DNA from: Parachlamydiaceae bacterium
GTDB taxonomy: Bacteria; Chlamydiota; Chlamydiia; Chlamydiales; Parachlamydiaceae
DNA: 57,085 bases
Direction of reading: 5' to 3'
NCBI GenBank assembly: GCA_030147755.1
Contig: JASBUW010000167.1
Location: forward strand, 1-57,085
Of this stretch, positions 51,132 through 57,085 are shown piece after piece. The notes beneath the pieces are model-generated. The model worked only from the letters and a program-made list of their open reading frames with translations, did no database searches and had not been told where the DNA came from. The first letter of the stretch is position 1. Each line of letters begins with the position of its first letter. The position numbers and the translations under genes were made by a program.

Positions 51132-52792
51132 AAGGGAGAAGCAGGCCAAGGAAAGTCTGGTGGAAGAGCTTTTGCTTGGTCGATTTTTTGCTTCAGTTTA
51201 TGATGCAATCTTTTCGCTTTTTGCGCGATTTCAGGGCTGACCTCTCCATAAAGTAAGTTGGTGAGCTGTCCCGGGTCTTTTTTTAAGTGATACATTTCAT
51301 ATTCAAAATGACTACCATCTTCTGAATAATACACGGCATATGTCCAATTCTTTGTTCGAATCGCGCGAATATGTCCTCCTGGAACATCTGCCGGTAGAAA
51401 AAACACGTCATCATAAGCAAAAAGAATGGAATCTTGCACAGAAGTTGCAGGATCTCTCAGAATGGGAACAATGCTAGTTCCACGTCCATATTCATTGTGT
51501 TGGGGGACATGCGCTAAATGGGCGAGCGTAGGCAATAGGTCTAAATGAGAATAAAAAGCATCGGTTGTTTGTGGAAAAGGAAATAAGAGAGGATTGGAGA
51601 TAATTAAGGGGACATGAATCATTTCCTCATAAACAGCATAGGATTTTTCCCGCATCCCATGAGAAAGTCCAAGCTCTCCATGATCTGCTGTACGAATAAT
51701 AATGGTGTCTTTTGCGAGATTAAGAGAATCCAACGCATTTAAAATAGTGGCAATATGTTGATCGACAACCTTATGTAAATATGCATAAAAATTGACATAG
51801 CCTTGTTCCGTATCCCCTCCTTGAAAAGGTGAAATGGCGTCGTAAGCATTACGTGCTTTGAGCTGTACGGAAGGTTTAGTGGTGAGGTCATCCTTGAAGT
51901 TGGGTGGGAGGTCAATACCTAGATTGATAAAATCTTCTTTTTTGAATCCTGCTTTTTCCCATAAATTGGGATAAACCCATATATCATGAGGATTCACTAA
52001 AGAAATAAAAAGGCAAAAAGGTCTGCGTTCTTCTTGCGGCATGCCCGAGATTCTTGTCAGATAATATAGAACACTTTCTCCATATCCAAAAGTTTCATTC
52101 GGATCATCTTTTTCCCATCCTAAGACATAACGACTGTCATTATCAGCATAGCCTGCTCCTAATGTGGAAAGACCTGGAAATAAAGAGCCATCAGGATTTA
52201 ATTGGAATTCTTGTATGGCATTTCCTGCATCAGGTGGATTCCACCCCATCAAGCTGTATTGTTTTCTTAAATGTGCAATATCATCTTCAGACCAGAAATT
52301 ACCCCCATTGACAGAGGGGCTTAGATGCCATTTTCCCTTCCATATAACTTCGTAACCTGCTTTTTCAGTCAATAATAAACCAATGTCCATGAGTTGTTCA
52401 TCTGAAGGCAATCCTTGAGGAGGAGCAGGAGTACGTGGAACTTTGTTAATGGGGTAGTATTCACTGGTTGTGAGGACAGCACGGCTGGGTGTGCATTCGC
52501 AAGCAGCTGTATAAGCATGAGTGAAGGTGAGTCCATGTTTTTTTAAACGCGTAGTCGCGGGGAGATTGGTTTCAGCCCATCCTTCAGGCCAATGCATGGC
52601 ATAGCGTTCTTGGTCGGTCAAGATCACAATAATATTAGGTTTCTTCATGTGATGTAAAAGATGAGCAGCGGGCGGTTTCTTTTCATGCTCAGATGAACAA
52701 CTCATCAATCCGAGTAAGAGCAAACAGGCAATAGCTTTAAATAGACCATCAAAATATTTTGTTTGCGGAAAGATGAGGGGATAGAACAACAT
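51128..52792 (-). CDS. Lipoprotein sulfatase with formylglycine motif
   Basis: A 554-aa protein. An N-terminal lipobox (LLGLMSC, Cys32) follows a hydrophobic segment, so it is probably a lipid-anchored envelope protein. The sulfatase domain begins KKPNIIVILTDQ (metal Asp60) and has the canonical C-x-P-S-R motif as CTPSR, Cys100, which must be oxidised to formylglycine. Later motifs are GKWHLSP, SLVNPHDIW and RTADHGELGLSHG. It should remove sulfate from an unknown host or envelope substrate. AAGGAGAG lies seven bases before the ATG. The SUMF1-like protein in this window lacks the FGE cysteines, so the activating enzyme is elsewhere. Confidence 0.88.
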   Translation of the reverse strand: MLFYPLIFPQTKYFDGLFKAIACLLLLGLMSCSSEHEKKPPAAHLLHHMKKPNIIVILTDQERYAMHWPEGWAETNLPATTRLKKHGLTFTHAYTAACECTPSRAVLTTSEYYPINKVPRTPAPPQGLPSDEQLMDIGLLLTEKAGYEVIWKGKWHLSPSVNGGNFWSEDDIAHLRKQYSLMGWNPPDAGNAIQEFQLNPDGSLFPGLSTLGAGYADNDSRYVLGWEKDDPNETFGYGESVLYYLTRISGMPQEERRPFCLFISLVNPHDIWVYPNLWEKAGFKKEDFINLGIDLPPNFKDDLTTKPSVQLKARNAYDAISPFQGGDTEQGYVNFYAYLHKVVDQHIATILNALDSLNLAKDTIIIRTADHGELGLSHGMREKSYAVYEEMIHVPLIISNPLLFPFPQTTDAFYSHLDLLPTLAHLAHVPQHNEYGRGTSIVPILRDPATSVQDSILFAYDDVFFLPADVPGGHIRAIRTKNWTYAVYYSEDGSHFEYEMYHLKKDPGQLTNLLYGEVSPEIAQKAKRLHHKLKQKIDQAKALPPDFPWPASPF

Positions 52793-52852
52793 GATTTCTC
52801 TCCTTAGAATATAAAAATCATCCTACTTAAGGAGGGAATTTAAACCCAATTC

Positions 52853-53368
52853 TTATTTGAGTTGGCGTATAATTTGTTGTTCAATGAAATAAAGTTCGCA
52901 TAGCGCCAAAATGCCTAACACAATGAAGCACCAAAAAATGTATAAAGGCATGACCACGTGGAACGTTAACCCTAAAAGCACAAAAAATTGTAGGGTAGTG
53001 GTAATTTTGCCTGACCAGATTGAACGAAATTGAAAATTAGACCATGTAGAGCGCAGAGCCAAATACAAACCAAAAAGTAGCACGGCAAAATCACGTGAGA
53101 TTAAAGCCAACGCTTCCCATCCTTCGATTTTTCCTTCATACATCAATACACTGACAGCAGAGAAAACAAAAAATTTATCCATCAGAGGATCTAATAAAGC
53201 ACCAATTTGACTGGTCATGCGAAAACGACGAGCCAAATAGCCATCTAGACTATCAGTTGCCATAGCCAACACAATAGCTAAACCACGATAAAAAGCGTTA
53301 TCCCAAATAAATAATAAAACAAGAGGACCGCGAAGAAAGGATAACAGATTAGAAGGTGTTAAAAACAT
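52853..53368 (-). CDS. pgsA: CDP-alcohol phosphatidyltransferase, PgsA-like
   Basis: A 171-aa inner membrane enzyme with the full family signature D-x2-DG-x2-AR-x8-G-x3-D-x3-D: Asp39, Asp42, Gly43, Ala46, Arg47, Gly56, Asp60 and Asp64. Four or five hydrophobic helices follow. Size and sequence suit phosphatidylglycerophosphate synthase, but the alcohol acceptor (glycerol 3-phosphate, serine or other) is not certain from motif alone. Confidence 0.8.
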   Translation of the reverse strand: MFLTPSNLLSFLRGPLVLLFIWDNAFYRGLAIVLAMATDSLDGYLARRFRMTSQIGALLDPLMDKFFVFSAVSVLMYEGKIEGWEALALISRDFAVLLFGLYLALRSTWSNFQFRSIWSGKITTTLQFFVLLGLTFHVVMPLYIFWCFIVLGILALCELYFIEQQIIRQLK

Positions 53369-53468
53369 GGTAAAAACAGCTTATCAAATATTTTACTAAA
53401 GAAATCATCATTTTTTCAGACATGCCTTATTCTATCGTTTTTAAATCTTAATAGCTATCGAAAAAATG

Positions 53469-54092
53469 TTAATCTTTTTCTCTTTGATTAGCGAGGTAAC
53501 AAGTATACCAATAGGCTAAACCTATTAGGCTTAAGATTAAAATAACGGCAAAGAACCAATGGCTGTAGCGATCAAAATAAAATAAGAGGGCATCAAAGTT
53601 AGCTCCAAAATGGTAGCCAATTTGAAAAAAAACAGCACTCGATATCAGACAGGCAATGCCATCTCGCAGAATAAAATGCCCAAAAGGCATATGAGTTAAT
53701 CCCGATGACATAAAAAGAGCATTGCGAATGCCTCCGGGACAAAATCGACCGATAATGAACGTAAAAATGCCAAATCTAGCGTAGTAATGGCGCAAACGTT
53801 CAAGTCGATTCGGTGTAATAATGTATTTGAAAGGACGAATATGATACAGACGAGGACCTAACAAGCGTCCAATCCAATAAGCTTCCCAAGCCGATAAATA
53901 ACAACCTAGAAAAATGACAATATAAATTTGTAAAGCATGATGAGGAATACATGTAGCAGCAATCGCTCCTCCACCTAACAACATGATATCTTCGCTGATG
54001 GGAAGATTTAACCCTCCCAACAGCAATAAACCAAACATAATCCAAGGGGCATAATGCGCATGTGTACAAATAAAGGATAAAATGGATTCCAT
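53469..54092 (-). CDS. DedA/VTT-domain membrane protein
   Basis: A 207-aa protein with about five hydrophobic segments. Family marks are the early LPISEDIMLLGGGAIA with an acidic pair, and the FIIGRFCPGGIRNALFMSSG motif with the conserved GRF-x-P-x-x-R. DedA proteins act as undecaprenyl-phosphate or phospholipid flippases. The gene starts two bases past the mscS stop, and a pgsA-like gene lies downstream, so a membrane-lipid operon is plausible. Confidence 0.8.
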   Translation of the reverse strand: MESILSFICTHAHYAPWIMFGLLLLGGLNLPISEDIMLLGGGAIAATCIPHHALQIYIVIFLGCYLSAWEAYWIGRLLGPRLYHIRPFKYIITPNRLERLRHYYARFGIFTFIIGRFCPGGIRNALFMSSGLTHMPFGHFILRDGIACLISSAVFFQIGYHFGANFDALLFYFDRYSHWFFAVILILSLIGLAYWYTCYLANQREKD

Positions 54093-54093
54093 G

Positions 54094-55233
54094 TTAAGAT
54101 AGACTGGGAACTGGTTGTAGATCGCTATTTTTTAAAATGAGATCTCCTTTTAATTCCACAAGATTGGTAGGAGCCGCAATTTCTGCTTCGTATTGAGCGA
54201 CAATATCTGCTATTTTTAAAAGAAGTTCTTGTCGCAGAGCAGGAAAAGTGGCTCCGGAAGTGATGGACATATAAGCAGACACTTCAATCGTTAAAGCAGA
54301 AGGACCAAAATCGATGAAAAAAACTTCAATCTTCAAATGTTGATCAATATGCGGATGTTTAAGCAGCATGAGTTTAATGCCATCTAAAATGGATTTAATA
54401 CATTTGATATCGCGATAGCGCAATCCAATCGTGTGGTGAAAACGTTCGTGACTCATGCGCGAAGGGGTCATCACAATAGTTTGTGTAAAAATAGAATTAG
54501 GAACATAAATGGGTCGTTTTTCAAACGTGCGGATGCATGTCATGTACCAACCAATTTCTTCAATATGTCCTTCAATCTTGCGTTCGGGAATATTGACCCA
54601 TTCTCCAATGGTGAAAGGTTGTGTCATATACACCATCAAACCCCCAAAGAAATTGGCAATCACTTGCTGGGAAGCAAAAGCTAAAGCCAATCCACCAATT
54701 CCTCCAAAGGCAATCAATGTCTGCATATTGCGCCCTGTGACATCCATGAGAAGGAACAAGGTCACAAAAATAATGCTAATAGTGGCGAGTTTGCTAATTA
54801 AATCCAATTTGCCTGGAGTAAAAGGAACTTGATGCTGCTCACTCAATTCCATCATGGCATGAACCACTTTATGGTTCCAACGTAATAAGAACCATCCAAA
54901 CGCTAAAACAGCCCCTATACTTAAAATCAGGTGGGTATTGGTTAAGTGAAATGCAAAAAAACCCACGCTGAAAATGTCAATGGCACAAATGGCTGCTACA
55001 AACCATACGTAGTAATATAAAGGTTTACGTAAAGCGGAGATAAAACTTAGCGACCAAACATTTTGTTTTTTCTTAAAATAATTGCGCAGCTTGGTTAGTA
55101 AAGTTGTGGCAAAAAAATTGAAAATCACGACAAAGAGAATAATGCCAATGATTTGCACCAAGATGCCATAATTACCCTCCAAAGCTTGAGCGCACATATG
55201 GAAAGCAGATAGGGGTTTCTGTTCTTCATTCAT
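54094..55233 (-). CDS. MscS-family mechanosensitive channel
   Basis: A 379-aa inner membrane channel that releases solutes under osmotic shock. After several N-terminal helices comes the pore helix region LIAFGGIGGLALAFASQQVIANFFGGLMVY, seen in two stretches, with the GEWVNI beta domain after it (HIEEIGWYMTCIRTFEKRPI, YVPNSIFTQTIV). I start at the ATG at 55233, with AAGGAAG seven bases upstream; a TTG at 55254 also reads in frame. dedA follows directly. Confidence 0.85.
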   Translation of the reverse strand: MNEEQKPLSAFHMCAQALEGNYGILVQIIGIILFVVIFNFFATTLLTKLRNYFKKKQNVWSLSFISALRKPLYYYVWFVAAICAIDIFSVGFFAFHLTNTHLILSIGAVLAFGWFLLRWNHKVVHAMMELSEQHQVPFTPGKLDLISKLATISIIFVTLFLLMDVTGRNMQTLIAFGGIGGLALAFASQQVIANFFGGLMVYMTQPFTIGEWVNIPERKIEGHIEEIGWYMTCIRTFEKRPIYVPNSIFTQTIVMTPSRMSHERFHHTIGLRYRDIKCIKSILDGIKLMLLKHPHIDQHLKIEVFFIDFGPSALTIEVSAYMSITSGATFPALRQELLLKIADIVAQYEAEIAAPTNLVELKGDLILKNSDLQPVPSLS

Positions 55234-55304
55234 TATTAACTTCCTTATTTTCAACTTACATCTATAAGAATAGCGGTTTTAGAAAATAAAGTCGAATAGG
55301 AAAG

Positions 55305-55384
55305 ACTTCTTCTCTGTGCTCTCTGTGTACTCTGTGGTATTACTGATTTTTACCACAGAGTACACAGAGAGCACAGAGAAGAAC
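55305..55384. repeat. Palindrome, CACAGAG family (copy 3)
   Basis: The left arm TTCTTCTCTGTGCTCTCTGT then GTACTCTGTGGTA pairs exactly with TACCACAGAGTAC, ACAGAGAGCACAGAGAAGAA. Three perfect nonamers (CTCTGTGCT, CTCTGTGTA, CTCTGTGGT) fill each arm. It lies after gltX and before mscS. Confidence 0.88.
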
Positions 55385-55398
55385 AAAGAGTATTGAGG

Positions 55399-56910
55399 CT
55401 AGGCTTCTTTTGCCATTAAAGCTTGTCCTTGACGTTCATCCCAAGCTTTTTTAAGAGTATTCATGCGCTTATTTGAAATCCCACCTAAAAACTCCATGGC
55501 TTTAAGCAGTCTGGCGCGTGTGCGATCTTTACCCAAAATGCCGACAGAATCAAAAAGAGGCGGTCCTTGTGTTTTACCCATGATGCTTCCAAAAAGAAGA
55601 GGCATGATGATTTTTTTATGATTTACTCCGAACACTTCTGCTACTTCGCGTGAAGCTTGATTAATGCCTAAACTGCCCCAATTTTCCAACTCATCCATGC
55701 GCCAAATAATCGCCTGGATTAAATAGCAGCATTGTTCTTTGGATAGGTCTTTAACCGTAAACAAACCTTCGTGATAACGAATATGATTGATAAAAAGGAA
55801 ATCAAATAAGTCCATAAAATCGCCAAAAGTCTTGATACGCGCATGGCACAGAGGCATCAAATGCTCCATAAAAGCATCATTGAAGCTCCATTCCTTCATG
55901 CGTGTCCATAGCTTATCAACAGGGATATTTTGAATGAGATATTGCTGGTTAATCCAATCAAGTTTTTGTACATCAAAGACAGCTCCGGACACACCAATGC
56001 GTTTATAGTCAAATTCTTTGACAATCTCTTCAAAACTATAAATTTCGCGATCGCCTGTCATGCTATACCCCATCAACGTCAAAAAGTTGATGAAGGCTTC
56101 AGATAAATATCCACTATCACGATAGAAGAAAATAGAGGTAGGATTTTTGCGTTTTGACAACTTTTTGCCATCACGCCCTAGTAATAAGGGCATATGCATG
56201 AAAGTTGGAGGCGTCCATCCAAAAGATTCATACAGCAGAATATGTTTAGGTGTAGAGCTCATCCATTCGTCTCCGCGAATGACATGCGAAATATGCATGA
56301 GATGGTCATCTACAACGTTGGCCAGGTGATAAGTGGGAAACCCATCTGATTTAAGTAGCACTTGATCATCAATATCTGCCCAAGGAAAAACCATTCGCCC
56401 TTTAATGGCATCTTCATACACGCATTCACCGGTTGTAGGCACTTTTAAGCGAAGCACATAGGGGAGGCCTGCTTGTTCTCGTTGTTCAACTTCCGGGGGC
56501 GTCAAATGACGGCAACGGCGATCATATCCTTGGCGGATGCCTTGTTTGGCGGCGATTTCGCGCATTTCATCTAGTTCTTCGGCTGTGCAAAAGCATTTGT
56601 AAGCTTTGCCTTTGTTGAGTAGTTCCGTGGCATATTCTTTGTAAATCTCAAAGCGTTCAGACTGACGATAAGGACCATAAGGACCGCCGACATCCGGACC
56701 TTCATCCCAGGTAATATTGCACCATTGCAAAGCAGTATAGATGTTTTGTTCATATTCTGGACGGCTACGTGTACGATCGGTATCTTCGATGCGCAAAATA
56801 AATTGCCCTTGGTGATGACGGGCGAAAATCATGTTAAAAAGCGCCATATAGGCGGTCCCCACATGGGGATCTCCTGTAGGAGAGGGAGCAATACGTACAC
56901 GAACTGACAT
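55399..56910 (-). CDS. gltX: Glutamyl-tRNA synthetase
   Basis: A 503-aa class I synthetase. The HIGH-equivalent is in [15 protein letters not shown], with [13 protein letters not shown] after it and the KMSKS-equivalent [11 protein letters not shown] start at the ATG at 56910 ([13 protein letters not shown]) because the longer ORF adds 14 residues ahead of the usual GluRS start; AAAGGA lies 10 bases upstream. In chlamydiae GluRS often also charges tRNA-Gln for later amidation by GatCAB, which cannot be decided here. The gene ends just before a CACAGAG palindrome. Confidence 0.93.
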   Translation of the reverse strand: MSVRVRIAPSPTGDPHVGTAYMALFNMIFARHHQGQFILRIEDTDRTRSRPEYEQNIYTALQWCNITWDEGPDVGGPYGPYRQSERFEIYKEYATELLNKGKAYKCFCTAEELDEMREIAAKQGIRQGYDRRCRHLTPPEVEQREQAGLPYVLRLKVPTTGECVYEDAIKGRMVFPWADIDDQVLLKSDGFPTYHLANVVDDHLMHISHVIRGDEWMSSTPKHILLYESFGWTPPTFMHMPLLLGRDGKKLSKRKNPTSIFFYRDSGYLSEAFINFLTLMGYSMTGDREIYSFEEIVKEFDYKRIGVSGAVFDVQKLDWINQQYLIQNIPVDKLWTRMKEWSFNDAFMEHLMPLCHARIKTFGDFMDLFDFLFINHIRYHEGLFTVKDLSKEQCCYLIQAIIWRMDELENWGSLGINQASREVAEVFGVNHKKIIMPLLFGSIMGKTQGPPLFDSVGILGKDRTRARLLKAMEFLGGISNKRMNTLKKAWDERQGQALMAKEA

Positions 56911-57085
56911 AGCATGTATCCTTTGTAATCTACTTAATTGAGAAGAGAACACTATTTTCGCTTATTGTCCGATAGATTTCAAGTTGCTTATTTACTGTAA
57001 CTAGGGCGTGTTCTCAAATTCCTAGTGGACCTAGATTTGAATTCTTTTCTTCTAGGCTGCAATGTCAAGATTGGGATCATATTAA
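56911..57085. other. Leader of gltX and right edge, possible repeat or IS end
   Basis: No gene is visible. The sequence CTAGGGCGTGTTCTCAAATT at about 57000 resembles ends of some DDE insertion sequences (G-G-G-C-G-T-G-T-T), but one end with no transposase in view is weak support. Otherwise this is AT-rich upstream DNA. Confidence 0.25.

Noticed and set aside
140-55384. CRISPR array as an explanation for regularly spaced repeats
   Set aside because: Units are nine bases with no spacers, arranged as mirror arms, and no cas gene is present.
56995-57085. A second insertion sequence at the right edge
   Set aside because: Only a weak end-like motif is visible and no transposase codons follow before the window stops.

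Overview
The window reads as the chromosome of an environmental chlamydia of the Parachlamydiaceae type (amoeba symbionts such as Protochlamydia, Parachlamydia or Neochlamydia). The evidence is a histone H1-like Hc1 gene (hctA) followed by rlmD and yajC, an order I recall from Chlamydia trachomatis CT743-CT741. There are also two tandem ATP/ADP-type nucleotide transporters, a tsaE/dnaQ neighbourhood next to a CT538-like gene, an exbB/exbD/TonB-like block, and host-directed-looking LRR and F-box-like proteins. DNA is AT-rich and intergenic regions are short. The genus is inferred and not proven.

Layout. 1-215: the end of an IS3-family element that interrupts a palindromic repeat. 230-5.7 kb: SppA-like protease, a two-TM LRR protein, a secreted S9 peptidase and a CysJ-like flavin reductase without an FMN domain. 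5.7-13.2 kb: a small orphan gene, a methyltransferase overlapping ispF, an ATP-grasp protein, then a Tol/Exb operon (TPR protein, ExbB, ExbD, TonB-like). 13.4-15.9 kb: hctA-rlmD-yajC. 16.0-26.6 kb: an accessory block of four large paralogous membrane/coiled-coil proteins plus a small YbjN/CesT-like putative chaperone, ending in a nested palindrome of about 540 bp. 27.3-33.4 kb: secreted SUMF1-like and purple-acid-phosphatase-like proteins, htpG and ridA. 33.6-38.0 kb: murA (with the classical active-site Cys), epmB, argS. 38.1-46.2 kb: F-box-like protein, CT538-like gene, tsaE, engB, dnaQ-like, then vitamin B6 genes pdxS, pdxT and pdxH, and pgk. 46.6-57 kb: two nucleotide transporters, a hypothetical protein, a lipoprotein sulfatase, pgsA-like, DedA, MscS and gltX.

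The most unusual signal is not a gene. Nine intact long inverted repeats, and one broken one, sit against the 3' ends of genes. They belong to at least four unrelated sequence families, yet all have arms built from a period of nine bases (for example GTGGACNNN, CTCTGTGNN, GNNAAGGAC, CGCAGAGAC). Some run into the coding regions and supply the last codons of convergent genes. One is broken by the IS3-family element at the left end. Together with the five-gene accessory block and the giant nested palindrome, these are the best candidates for undescribed biology here.

Housekeeping functions cover translation (argS, gltX, epmB, rlmD, tsaE, engB), envelope (murA, tol/exb, pgsA-like, DedA, MscS), isoprenoids (ispF), PLP synthesis and salvage (pdxST, pdxH), glycolysis (pgk), protein folding (htpG) and parasitism of host nucleotides (NTT pair). 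All function calls rest on motif recognition by eye; no database search was run.
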